Part shown: positions 41,447 through 54,171 of the stretch, piece by piece
How the letters are laid out: each line of letters opens with the position of its first letter
How positions within the stretch are numbered: the stretch's first letter is position 1
Assembly (NCBI GenBank): GCA_015698045.1
Contig: BLAL01000291.1
Coordinates: 1 to 64,000 of the forward strand
DNA from: Rhizophagus clarus
Lineage: Eukaryota > Glomeromycota > Glomeromycetes > Glomerales > Glomeraceae
Length of the DNA: 64,000 bases
Direction: 5' to 3'
Made by a program: the position numbers and the translations under genes
The notes under the pieces: generated by a model
Told to the model about the DNA's origin: nothing
Databases searched by the model: none
What the model saw: only the letters and a program-made list of their open reading frames with translations

Positions 41447-42360
41447 TAATAATAATAATAATGATTGGAGATAATTCTAGTAATAAAAAAACTAAATCAA
41501 AGTATTTAAAAGTAAAAGATTCTTTTTATAGAATTTGTATTATTCTGATTTTTTTTTTTCTATTTAATTTAATATATATTATAAACTCAAATTTATTTTC
41601 TTCTTTTAAATAAGAAATATTATTAAATTCTAATAAAAAAAAAACTCATATTATTAAAAAAATAATTTATCTAAAAATGAAAAAATAAAAACTAAAGCAA
41701 TAGCTACTTTATATGAAACATGTAAATATAATTTACATTGTTGAAGTTAATAATTGTTTGATCATAATAGTTATAATAATCACAATAATTATAATAGTCA
41801 TAATAATCATAATAGTTAAAATAGTTGTGATAGTTAGAATGATCATAATAGTTATAATAATCATAATAATCATAATAATTATAATAATATGATCAATCTA
41901 ATTAATATGATTAATATGATTTATTATATTTATTTGATTTATTTTATTTATCGTTATATTTATATTATTTATTATATTTATTTTATTTTTGTTAATATTA
42001 TTTTATTATATATAGTGATTGAATAAATTGTAGGTAAAGTAGAGTTGTAGTAGTTGGTTATTTAATTCTTATTTTTGTATTTTATTTCTTTAGTTATTAT
42101 TAAGATTTTATCTGTGACAAAAAATAATTTCTTTGGATTATTCTTGCTAATAAAAGAATCAATTCATTAACTAAAGTTATAACGTATTTCTTTATTTCTT
42201 AATAAATTTTATTATTCTTATTTTATTTTTATTATAAACGTTTGCTTTTAAAATTTATCAAATCACGTATTAAAGTTCTTACCAGAGTTAAACTCCTGTT
42301 ATTTTGGCTATTGTATAAAGTTTCAGTCCTTTATATTTACCAAAATAACAATTTGGTATG
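41447..42360. other. AT-rich spacer with ATAATN microsatellite-like repeats
   Basis: A run of imperfect ATAATCATAATAGTTATAAT-type words spans about 41762-41895. Otherwise nothing recognised. Confidence 0.5.
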
Positions 42361-45300
42361 AGTTAGATGGACAAGTTAAAAACTAACTTTAATATTAAAG
42401 TGAATAAGCAAATCAGATTGCTCAAGAGAATACCAATATTTAGTAAAAATAAGCAAACATCACTTAGCTTATAGTCAGGAACAAATAGAAAAGAATGATC
42501 CTTCATATAAAATCTGTTAGCCAATTCAATGAGATTTAATCAAAAATACTAATCAGCTAATTGCAATATTTTGAAAAAATATATTACAACCTAGAAGTAA
42601 AGAAGGATTATATACCTTTCAAACTATACAAATTTTTGAACAGTTATAAAAGAAATAAGATCAATAATAAACTCAAAAATTAATTAAGCAATTAATTCAA
42701 ATTATCAGATATTCAAAAATACCATCTTTGTGAATCCTTAATCAAAAATCTTTTATTCTATTGGGAATTACCAGTCAATTTCAAAATACAATCTTTAAAA
42801 AAATGAGCAAACTTACTGAAGAATTAAGTAAAAGCAGTAGTAATCCTATCATAACTACAGAAGATAAACAATTAATTAATAAGGAAAATACTGAATCAAT
42901 AGAAAATGAATCTCAAAGACATAATAAAGAGGCAAAGAATAAGGAGAAAGAAAATGAAGAATATATAGAATCAAGTAATTTAAATATTTAGGATACATCA
43001 GAAAATTAGGAATAATAGAAGTATTCTAAGTTTTAGTACTTTACCATTACAATATTAACCTTCTTTTTGTTATCTCTTCATCTGTAGGCTCTCGCAAGCA
43101 TATTTGCCTGCAAAAATTCTGAATTTTCAGGTATCATCTAAATATTTAATGTGTATTGCGGTTCATAACAAATTATATATTTTTGAATAGCTTAAATTTT
43201 GAACTTCACGCCTATGACATTTTTTACTTTATCTAAATAAATGCAAATAAAAGTTGCCTATAAGCTAAAGTTATCATTATTCATAATTTTCAAAATTTAG
43301 ATTTATAAAATTTTTTTTTTTTTTGACTTGTAAATTTCTTTTGGTGAATAATTTAAATGGATATTGAAAATATCCCAATAAATTATCCAGCTAAAAATAA
43401 TGTAAAAAAGAGGTGTTTAAATAAAAAATAAAATATGAGCAAAAAATCAAATATTTGATATTAAAAAAAATTAATATCTTAACAAAAAGTAAACATAAAA
43501 ATTAAAAAAAAAAGTTTTTTAAGAAAATATAAATAAATAGAATTAAAAATAAAAAAAAAATATCTGTGAATATTTAGTCATGTTATTACTTAATAGAATT
43601 TTGCGTATTACAGAAATTGCTGTAGATCAACAGGTTCCACATACAAATTTGCCTGCAATTTTATAATAAATTACACAAATCAAATCTTCTTACATATTTG
43701 TAGATAAATATTTTTGTTGATTTTTATATGAGAATTTAAGTAAAAACTTATAAAAACTGATTTAAAAACTTCGCAGATAAATTTGCCTGCGAAATATTTG
43801 CGAAAATATTAATTGAAAATTTTGCTTATTATACAAAAATTTAAATATCTCAAATCTTGCAACCAAAATTAGAAGCATTACAGATGAAGACTTGTAGTGT
43901 AATATTTTACCAATTTTTGCTATATTTAATACATTTATTACATAGTAATTTAAGCCCAAAAAATTCGCAGGCAAATTTGCTTATGTTACAGATGAGGGGA
44001 TAATAATTTTATGAAAATCCAAGTATTATAGGACAAGCTATTCAAAATTTAGAATAAAATCCTAATTAAATGAACCCCTTAAATTCATAAAAGCAATCAA
44101 TTCTTGAATTAGTAACTAAAGTGAAAGAATACTTTGATTAATGTCAAATCTAGAGAAATTCGCTTAATAGATTTCCTAGAATTTAAAAGAGGAAATCAAG
44201 ATCCTGTAAAATGGTTGGAAGCTTTTGAAAGAACCTGTAATACTAATAAGGTATCAAAAAAGTAGAAAAGTAATTTTAGTTGCTTTATGTTTAAAAGGAA
44301 TAGCTCTTATTTGGTATAATCATGCAAATATTCAAAGTTAAAACAATTCTCTATACTAACAAATTTCATTTATTTATGCCTTTACAGATTATTTTTGTAA
44401 TTCTTTTAAATTGAATTAATAGAAATATTAATTGAGAAATAGAATATAAAAATTAAGTGAAACTTTAAAAGATTATATTGAACAATAGAAAAATTGATCC
44501 TCAAGAAAGAAAAACAGAATTAGATAAAATTTATGAATTTATTGAAGAGTCATGACCTGAATTTATAGTTCCAGTTCAATTAGTTATATCAGAAACTAAG
44601 AAAGCAATAAATAGGACACATACATTGAAAACTGCCTTATCTTTAAATATGGAATTATCTGCCTATTCATTAATTTCAGATTATCTTCAAAATATGAATA
44701 AAGGAATAATCCCAGCAAAAACTAATATAGTTATGTTTCAACTTGCCTATACTGCTATGCAATAAGTAAAAAATGTTGAAAAAATTATAGAATGAAAAAT
44801 CAGTGAAGAAATTGTAGCTGCATTAGGTCAAATTAAAATAAAACTAAAACTATATCAAAATAAGGTAGAAATTCTGAATGCTACCTATATAGAAAACCTG
44901 ACTATATTGTTAAAAATTGCAGGTAAAGAAGTTTTCAAAATAATGGAAATAATAACAATAATAATAATAATAATAATAGTCAAAGGAATAATAATAACAA
45001 TTGTAAGAATATTAAATGTTATAATTGTAAAAAAAAAGGCTATATTTCAAAAGACTGTAAAGTATCTGCAAGACAAAACTAAAATCAAAATAAAAATAAT
45101 ACTCAGTTGTTAAACTAATATCTGCATTTTTAAAAAGTAAGAATGCAAATAAACCAAAGTTCTCAAATAGTATTAATAATAAAAATAATGTTATTGTTAA
45201 TTCTTGTGAACAAGAAAATATTAATTTAAATAAAGAAAAATCAGTAAAATGGAAAAAACTATTAGAAGATTTTAAAGAAAATGAACCAGTTAAATAGATT

Positions 45301-46020
45301 TTGAAAAGATCTACTTATGTAATGAATATTTTGTATTAGGATAATAAAATTTATTTATCAAAATAATATTAGAAAGGTAAGGAAATGTATAACTTATGGC
45401 AAATATCTGGTAGAAAAGTAGAGTTAGAAGAATCATCAATTCAAGCTGTTCTTAGAGAAACTTAAAAAGAAATAGGAATCAAACTCAAAAAAGAAGAGTT
45501 AATATACCTGTTTAATGATTTAAATTTTAATTGTGATATTTATGTAACCAAATTAATATCCAGTCAAAAATAGAAATGTACAAAACCAGATAAGCAAGGA
45601 CCATAAGAATTATTCAACTGGAATAAATACAAAAAAATGGCTAATCAAAAATTAACTATATTAAAACATGTTACTTATATTAAAAAAATTTTAAAAAGTT
45701 TAGTTAAAAAAAAATCTATATATGTTTATCAAATTAAAGAAGTTAAGGAAGCATTATTCAAAGAAGCTACAGTATATGGAGAGAAAGTGAATATTCTTAT
45801 TGATTCTGGAGCAGTTGGATATATAATTTTTAAAAAACATTTAGATAAAGTTAATAACATAATTGATATTTCTACAAGTGTTAGAATCATTGATGTAACT
45901 GATAAAAAGACAGCATCTTTAAGATTAGTTAGACAAGTTTCAATTAAAATAAGAGATATTGAAACCAAGATGGTTATGATAGTAACTGAATCATAAAAAT
46001 ATAATGTACTATTAAGAAAT
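42361..46020 (+). pseudogene. Decayed retroelement encoding Gag - zinc knuckle - Nudix-like - aspartic protease
   Basis: Gag-like sequence is readable at about 44150-44340 (DPVKWLEAFERTCNTNKV, later LKGIALIWYNHA). At 45017-45057 a knuckle CYNCKKKGYISKDC keeps CX2C...C spacing but has Tyr for His. From about 45300 one frame stays open apart from scattered stops. It holds a Nudix-box-like segment (45409-45480, GRKVELEESSIQAVLRET then KEIGI), where the second Gly is Arg. The retropepsin motif ILIDSGAVGY follows, with DSG at about 45802. No reverse transcriptase follows in the same frame. Most in-frame stops are TAA or TAG at sites where CAA, CAG or TGG is plausible. The upstream part (42361-43010) is probably the Gag N-terminus, separated by the element at 43073-44000. 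Confidence 0.6.
43073..44000. mobile_element. 928-bp inverted-repeat element inserted in the retroelement
   Basis: Begins TCTCTTCATCTGTAGG and ends TTACAGATGAGGGGA, with TA on both flanks. The ~50-bp inverted arms share AAGCA.ATTTGCCTGC. Internal sites repeat AAATTTGCCTGC in both orientations (near 43650 and 43780). Noncoding. Confidence 0.65.
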
Positions 46021-46080
46021 ATATAGTTAAATATATTAATGCAATAATTAATTATAATGATAATATGAAAATCTCTCTCT

Positions 46081-48095
46081 TGTCGATCTGTAAACCAAAT
46101 TTTCACAGAAGAAAAAAAATTTTATTTTGTTCAGAAACTGTTTATATAGTTAAAAAACCTGCACTTTAAACATCATAAATGGATTCTACATACCCAAGAA
46201 ACTATATTTGAAGACACCAAGTTATTTTTTTGCAGATATAAAGATGATATATTTAAAACTATTAAAGAAGTTGTTTACGGCATAATATGTGATGACTTTA
46301 ACTTCTTTTCAGCAATAAATATAAATGAGAAAGCACTGAAGTCATATGTCAACAGAAATAGAGATGTTATGTAACTAATAGAGAACTTAAGATATAGATC
46401 AATTTCTGGCTTACAGCCTGCTCCTGCTCCCAAAACTCTTCTTCTACCCACTTTTTTTGCTATAATAATAGGGTGTTTTGTCAAACGTTTAGCTTATCAT
46501 GATCACGAAATATGCACAGCAGAAAGGTTAAGCTAGCTGTGCAATAATAACAAACTCAATCTATTCTAAATATGAAAAAATTGCAAGATCAAGCATACTA
46601 ATCAGATTCTATGAATCTGAATGTCACAGTCAGTGACACAAAAATTAAAGTATCAAATACCTCACGTTGTTCCACCCCAATCACTCCACCTATTACACCA
46701 TTATCTAGATCTCAAAAAAAGTCTGCTAAGAAGAAACTGAAAAAGCTCCAATAACAACAACAGTAACAACTGGATAATAATCCCTTTATTACTTCTAGCA
46801 GCTCATCATTTGAGAATACCACAAGTAATTACCTTTAGTAACAGTGTTTACCCTTCTTCTAAGAATACTTTGAAGAATAATGATGACAAAGATAAACCTT
46901 CAAAGGATTTTACAAATGACAAAGGAAAAAAAAAGAAGCAAGATCACTTAACAGACAATTTTAACAATTTTAACCTTATCCTTACTGGATATAATTCTCT
47001 AGCACAAGAACAGGCACAGCTACTGGATTTGATTGTCTATGATATTCCGGCAAAATGTGATAGCTATACTCTTCTTGGAAACTTTAAGTTTCTGAGAAAA
47101 GATCGTATCGATTAGCATTAGAGTGCACAAGAAATACCTTTTAGTTAGAGTGAGATTGATACCAAATCATGAGTGCCTTAGAGCTTACAATGAAGGCGAA
47201 TAGACTATTGGACTAGGTGATATCCCAGTCAGATAGTTTTCAGCTTTGTGAAATCTTGCAGAAAGAAAATAGCGTAAAAAATTCTAAGCGATCATTACTA
47301 ACATCCCAGAGAACATAACCAAATTTTCTCTCTTTCCTAATTGTATCCCTAGCTCATTTGTTACTAGTGGATTGAAATTCTTTAAAATTATTAAAGAAGC
47401 CTCAGGAGCAAGAAAGTTGATTGGCTACTTCACCACATGGGATCAAGTCATTAAATGTATATAAATAACCCACAACTTTGGAATAATGTTAATTTATTAT
47501 GGTGTTATTATTCCACTCAAGATTTAGCCTTTGAAAATATCATTCCGCTTGATTTGACAAAGCAGAGAATTCTAATGACTCATTTAGAGTCACTTCTTAT
47601 CATAAAATTACTAACAAATTTTCAGGTACCTATAGGTTCTATAACCAGAATAAGAAAAATTGCAATATCAGAAACTCTGATTCATCTAACAAGAAGAACT
47701 CTCACTCTAAGATGAACCAGTCTAATCAGCTAGATATGAATAGTTTGATTGCAGGATTGAAGATCTTTTTGGAACAATTTATATAATTTAGTTATATATA
47801 GGTTTATCAACTTATCAACTTTTGAATCTTTCAGATTTAATTATATTTTTGTTTCTATTTGTTATTTTTCTAGAATATCTCTTTATTCTTTTTCATTTCT
47901 CTGATTTCTCAAATTTATAACTAGATTTCTTATTATACCCCTTAAGAATAAGCTATTATAGTTGATCATGATAAGTACTTGTTATTTTTTGCTGCAGCAT
48001 TAGTAGATAAGATGGTATATTTATATTTATACTTTGTAATTTCAAATTCAATTTTAATTAAAATATGCATTTGTTTTGACCAAAAAAAAAAATTA
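46081..48095 (+). mobile_element. Non-LTR (LINE) retrotransposon relic, ORF1-like
   Basis: Starts CGATCTGTAAACCAAATTTTC and ends TTGTTTTGACC plus an A-run; both ends recur in the shorter copy at 21391-22195. In between are broken frames of an ORF1-type protein: IVYDIPAKCDSYTLLGNFK (about 47031-47087), then ERK and NIPENIT fragments, then NNPQLWNNVNLLWCYYST (about 47464-47517). Multiple stops and frame changes mean it is dead. It lacks a recognisable reverse transcriptase, so it is internally deleted. Confidence 0.65.
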
Positions 48096-49159
48096 TAATA
48101 ATAACACAATGGTAATGATCAAATTCAGATGTTACCTATAATATGTATGGAGAAGATAGATTCAACTAAATTCATTATTATTAACCCTTAAGAAGAATTA
48201 AAACTAGAAGAAGAAGAAGAAAATTTAAAACCAATACTTTATTATAATCTTAAAATCAATAATAAAGAATTTCAAATTGAAAATCAAAAATATTCTGTCG
48301 CATTTATGAAATATTGTGAAATAACAAATAGTAAAGGTCCTGGTAAATGTTTATGTAAAATTTTAAAAGATCAGCAAAAAAATTGTTTAGAATATTGTCA
48401 AAAGGTCTCTGAATATATTATAAGAATCCTATCATACACTTTTGAAAAATTTTGAAAAGTTTTATTATATTGTAATACAAATTTTCTTTTTAAGTACTCA
48501 TGTATAGTGACTTTTATTGTACACTTAATAGTCAGTAAGAAAAAAAAATCATCATACACTCAATTAGTAGCAAAAAGACTTTATTATACACTTGTTTTAT
48601 AATAAAAAGAGTCTTAGTGTATATTTATAATCAAATTGTTATAATTTTATATATAAAAATGCTGGAATTATAATTTCCTAAAATTATCATTAGTTTAGTA
48701 TCTTTTATATTATAATAAATAAAACTAAAAATAGGTGTACATTTGGAATTTTATTTAATTATCTTGGATGTATATTTTGATTAAATTTTAATATGGCTAT
48801 TAAATGTTTATCATACAAAATTAAAAATTTTTTGCTGATGTCATACACTTAAGCAAAATTTTGATGTACATTTTGGCAATTTCTTAGATGGGATTTACTA
48901 TATAAAAATTGCTCATATTTAGGAATCATATTGTTAAATAGAACAATATTAGGAAATATATACTATTATGTAAAATAAAGATGAAAAGGATAAAATGAAA
49001 ATCATTATTGAAAAAAATAAGGAAGTTCTTATAGAAAAGTTGGATTAAAAGCAAATTGAAATTCTTACAAAAATTCTGGATAAAAATAAAGATTTTTTTG
49101 CATGATCTATAAAGGAATCACTAACAACAAACTCATTTAAAAAAACATACTATTATTAC
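48096..49159. other. Decayed mobile DNA, not assignable
   Basis: Short broken frames remain, such as CKILKDQQKNCLEYC near 48350 and a segment reading ILTKILDKNKDFFA near 49055-49105 that resembles the start of a Ty3/gypsy Pol. The words TCATACACTT and TGTACA recur (48430-48900). No boundaries found. Confidence 0.3.
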
Positions 49160-49990
49160 TGCGATATTAATGTTTTTTTAATCCAATCAATAGTGAAAAT
49201 ATTTTTCTCAGAGAAGATGTGCAACTCATCTTTAACATAATTGCTGTATATTTTGTATTTGTAATCTTTGTTGTATTGGATAATCCTCTTGATCTACAGC
49301 TCTTTATTCTGTGATGAGATAACGTAAGTTTATCAGTAGATAATCTTAACAGTTGACTAATCAGAACTCTTATTTTGGCTATATAATGCCAGACTTTATT
49401 TTCTAAAGTAAAATTGTACATGTATTTTGAGTTGAAGAACATTTTTTTATGAGAAGGCAAGTATCTATATATAGTTTGAGCGTAGATAAAATATTATCCC
49501 AAAGTGTATCAAGTTTGTCATGAGTAATAGAAGGATTGTATTCTCTATCTGATACCAATGACTCTGGTGTTGTGATCAAAGATGTACTGGTTGCTAAATT
49601 TTCTACTAGTTCGTTCATAGTATCATAAAAATTTTTCACGTTAAATTCTTCAGTTACTATTTTAGAAAAGTTATCTATTATTCCACAGATCACTCGTGAT
49701 TTTGTGCATGTTGATATACTTTAATGAGTAGTAATTATCATTGATTGTAGATGCTAGTACCAGTCTAGTGTATTTTTTATTACTTTGAAAAAAGTCTCTA
49801 ACATGATGATTATTGTATGATCACTGTGAGTAATATCTTTAGTATTCAGATTTTAGTAAAATTTGATGTAAATATTATGACAACTTGAGATCCAAATATA
49901 GTTGATACATGATTGCGAACTGCGATTGATGTAACAGTATATGTAAGCCTGTTTAGTTTGTTCAATAACCCTCAAAGTGTCCTTGAAACC
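49160..49990 (-). pseudogene. LINE ORF2 (endonuclease-reverse transcriptase) relic
   Basis: Two overlapping minus-strand frames (49403-49693 and 49167-49460) continue one protein across a frameshift near 49440. One carries NPSITHDKLDTLWDNILSTL and the other VWHYIAKIRVLISQLL. Both resemble the linker between the endonuclease and reverse transcriptase of LINE ORF2. Upstream (about 49710-49810) decayed sequence reads NHHVRDFFQSN. No catalytic RT motif remains, so assignment rests on segment resemblance only. Confidence 0.4.
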
Positions 49991-50592
49991 TAGCTGCATA
50001 ATATATTTAAAAAAATTTGACAAATTAGAGTTATTACAATTAATAGATTATAAGTATTTATTTAAACTTAAGTTAAGAATTTTGTTAAAATCTTCAACGA
50101 TAATATGGAGAATTTGATAATTAATGAGAACAGACATCTTGCCAATAGCATCATGAAGCTTATTTTCTAGGAATTATAATGTCATGTTTTAACTGAAGAG
50201 TCTCATAAATTACCTAAATTCATATTTCTCTTTTAGAAAAAAGGAGTGAATCTGGATAATATACAGTGATATTCTATGGATCTTTTGGATACGCTTTTCC
50301 TATTTTTTGTTAATGATGATTGCTATGCTTGACCCTTTGTTCTTGTCCAGGTCTTTTGTCCTAAAAATAAACTTATAATATTGTTATTGTGCTTATAGGC
50401 GATTATTTAAATAAAAACCTTTCTGTTCATCTATGTTTTAGTTTCTAATAATGTTAAAATATCAATATCCATAATTTTCATAAATTGTAAAATTGCATCC
50501 ATTAATGTTATATGTAGCAATTTTGAGATTTAAGTATAATTCCTTATGTTTTACACATTTGTGAAAATTTTCTTTAATCTATTTCTTGCTAA

Positions 50593-50967
50593 GGGGCGTG
50601 CCAGAAATCAGCTGATTTAATAGGGAGGTGGGGGTTAACCTAAAAATCAGGTTCCTATGATTGGTTATAAATTATATAATATATATAATATATTATTACT
50701 ATTTATATATTAAAATAGTTCTTTGCAATTATCTTGCCATCTAATAGCTCAATTTATCTAAACTATTTTTTATTTTGTAGAGCTTATTAAAAGCTATAAA
50801 ACAAAAAAAAATTCATAAAAATTGGATTACTAGATCATGAGTTAATTATATAAATATAATTACATATATTATTATATATTTTTTTAACCAATCAAAATGC
50901 GATTAGATGGGGGGTGGGGGGTAAGGGCTACTAATTGAAGGAAATTAGCTGATTTCTGGCATGCCTC
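50593..50967 (-). mobile_element. 375-bp MITE (copy 2)
   Basis: Same termini as copy 1 (GGGGCGTGCCAGAAATCAGC and its inverse), inverted relative to it and flanked by TAA on both sides. The interior aligns with copy 1 except for the 183-bp nested element. Confidence 0.85.
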
Positions 50968-51735
50968 TAAAAAACTATTAATTTTATATTTTATAGTAAG
51001 ATCATTATTGATATGATCCATTAGTTCATATGTTTGATAATTTACGTAATGTGAGAAAATGTTTGAGGTCTTCAAATTTAAAAGGCCTTCCTTTAATTTT
51101 GTTATTGCAGTTATTTCAGAAAATACAAGTCTTCTGTAAGAATATACTTAGTACAAACTCATAGATCCTTCTATGATCCTATTATTTGATATGAAGGAAA
51201 ATTTTATATGAAATCCAGGCTTAAGAATCATACTTAAAGAAAAAAGATTTAAAACTGGTTAAAGAAAAAAAAAAATAATTATCAATTAAGAAAAAAAAAT
51301 AAATAAAATAATAATTTACTAAAAGTTTTTTGATTAAAAAAAAATGTCAATTTTAAAAATCATGTTAAAAAACTTGTTTTTTAGAAGTTTAGATTATCAA
51401 TTTTTAGGATCATTAATAATCTTATTTTTTATTTTTTTTCAGTTCTTTAAACCAAAATTTTATACGTTAATTTTTTATTTCTTAATAATATATTTTCCAG
51501 TTTTTTAGATAAACTGAAATTTTTTTTAAAAAAAATACTTTTTTCTTAAAAGCATTTATGAATATTCTTTATTTTTTTTAAAGATTCCAGTTGTGTATGT
51601 AAAGGGTGAAGGATTATATATCTATAAAATTGTTATTTATAGGTTTTGGACTGGAATTTAACATTAAAGACAGGTAGGTAGTGTTTTAAAAAAGAGGGAG
51701 CATTGAATGTGTTTTTTTATGTATAAGGATATATA
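50968..51735. other. AT-rich spacer, nothing recognised
   Basis: Only A- and T-runs, no frame or clear repeat. Confidence 0.4.
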
Positions 51736-51878
51736 GGGTCTTTGCAATAGAAAGGTACGAAACTTAAAAAAATTTTTAAATTTACTTTATATGCTAATTA
51801 TGTTTTTTATACTAAAATAAGTGTAAATTAAGTTTTTATTTTTTTTTGAGTTTCGTACCTTTCTATTGCAAAAATCCC
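51736..51878. mobile_element. 143-bp MITE
   Basis: Begins GGGTCTTTGCAATAGAAAGG and ends CCTTTCTATTGCAAAAATCCC. The arms match for about 30 bp (through TACGAAACTT). It is flanked by ATATA on both sides (51731-51735 and 51879-51883), though that motif is low-complexity. Confidence 0.75.
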
Positions 51879-52714
51879 ATATATTAATGTTCTTTAATTT
51901 TTCTTTTGTAAGTTTCAAACTAAACTTGAAATTCAAGATGAATTAATTTCATTCAAAAAGGGGAATACTAGCAGGAATTTTTATATCAGAATGTTTATTA
52001 ATGTTCTTTTTATAGATTTTAAACTGGAATTTGATAATGAAGATGACAGGTAAGTGTTTTTAAGAGGAAGAAGTAGTAAGAAACTTTTTTTATATGAAAA
52101 TATTTACTAATATTCTTTAACTTCTTATTTTGTAAATTCTGGATTTGTTATAAATATATCAAATATTAATTGATGCAATCCAGAATTAATAACAAATACA
52201 TAAATAATAAAAAATAATTTTTTATTATTATTATTTGATTTAATCATCTTAATAAGTTTCTTTTTAACAATATGTATAAAATGCTAGTTTGCTTATCAAA
52301 GTGATTCAGCTTTTAAACTTGTGCTATTTTTCTTAAAAAACAAGCAGTTTAATAGATACAGTATATAATATAGCTATATATTAATAGCATGAAAAATATA
52401 TTAATAGTTTGATATGATAACTATCAGGAAATTATATAGTGCGAAAAGTTGCGCAAGTTTACACATCATAATATTTCGTAAGTTTTCAGACCTACTGCAA
52501 GTTTGCGTAAACGTAATATTTTGTAACTTTTTAAAATATTTCAAAATATTACTATATGCTATTCTGTAATTTTATTGCATAATACTTCGCAACTTTTTAA
52601 AATATATGTAATATTTCGTAATGTTTCAAAATATTTTGATAAATAATACTTCATTTTTTGTACTATAAGTTTATATAATGTATGTTTTATTAAATATAAT
52701 TTTATTAAACTATA
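51879..52714. other. AT-rich spacer
   Basis: Contains recurrent GTAATATTTCGTAA and TTCGCAACTTTTTAAAATAT words around 52440-52640; no gene seen. Confidence 0.4.
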
Positions 52715-52975
52715 CACTAATCGAAAAAAGACAATTCGGCCTAAATTTGACCAGGTCTAATATAGGTCGAATGACGATCTAACCTATGTCAAATTGAGGC
52801 CAATTTTTTTGGTGCATTTAGGGTGCCAATCGTCTCAAATTCAGAAAGAAAATTTGATCATTATTTTACCTATATTAGGACATTATTACATATTTATTCG
52901 ACCCGAAAAAAAACTATATTCGACTACTGTATTTAATCCGAATATAATTGATAAATAGGTCGAACTAGAGGTTTT
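52715..52975 (+). repeat. CACTA terminal/subterminal sequence of the outer element
   Basis: Aligns with 54172-54420 in the same orientation, including ACAATTCGGCCTAAATTTG and ATTTATTCGACCC. It carries repeated TAGGTCGAA-type motifs in both orientations, the usual form of transposase-binding subterminal repeats. Confidence 0.8.
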
Positions 52976-54171
52976 TCAAGGTCAAATAATAAAGCATCAT
53001 TTTGTATTTTATAAGCAAATAAAAACCATTTATTTTATATATATTGACGTATATAGTATATAGTAATATAAGATAATTATATAAACCAACCTGCATATGA
53101 TCAACTGTACAAAAAAAATATAAAATATCCAGTAATAATTATATAACCAAAAAAATAAATATAAAATATACTAATAATATTCGTCTGCATCGAAGATTTC
53201 ATGGAGTTCTTCGTCTTCCGTAGCCCTTCTTTTTCCTTTTCAGTTTTTTTCAGCTTTTTGTTGCTAATATGATACAACATATGATATAAACAAAATTAAT
53301 TAATGATATTTGTGACGTGAAAATATTAAAATAATTCAACTTACTGTTGTCAAACTTTTGCCGATCTCATCCAAATCTTCAGGTCTAGTTGAATTCATTT
53401 CTGCCGAATTTAACAAGAAATCTGAATATGGCTCTGTTAAATTCAGTTCTATTAGCACACGATCCTCGTAAGATTGAATCAAATCATCAACCATATCATT
53501 ATATTCACTAATACCAATTGTTTTGTTTGTTTTATCTGTTTCGTACATTTTCATTTTATCGAGCGCCCATTCAGGCGCATTCTCAAGAGGTTTACTAGAC
53601 ATGAAGTAAATATCATTATTATAAATTTGCTCCCGTTACTTTTTTGCGTGTTGAATATATTCTGCTTCAGGGTCTAATATGTCTCGTAATAGCTGTTTTA
53701 ACTATTAAAACAAAGATAAACAAATATCGAATAAATATTAAAATAGGTTAGGAGCAGTAATCACTTTAATACCTTGTCTGAATGCCATAACTGATCGTAT
53801 ACATGCAAGAACCGCTTATTATCAGGCAATTTCTGTTTTGAATCGTCTTCAGAATCTGATTGCTCAATGGAATGACAATCATTCTGTACAAGCATTGGTA
53901 ATAATTTGTCTTTATCGAATTCCTTTATGTTAGCATCATTTTTTTTGTATAATTTTATTGCCGCCTTTACTCGTCTATTTTTTTTCTGTTGAATATATAA
54001 AGATTAATTTCAAATGACTAAAAAGAAGTGCATTAAAATAAAATACTGCTCACTTCAGACAATCGCGCATTTACGTGCATTCTATGGTCGACTTTGTTTA
54101 ATTGGCCTGATAGTCATTTCTGTTGTCTATCTCTTTTATACTTGTGAATCGATTGTAATCAGTTTGACAAT

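Noticed and set aside
42481-46020. Alternative genetic code (TAA/TAG read as Gln)
   Set aside because: The intact nuclear genes at 24-39 kb use TAA/TAG as normal stops, and transition decay explains the pattern.
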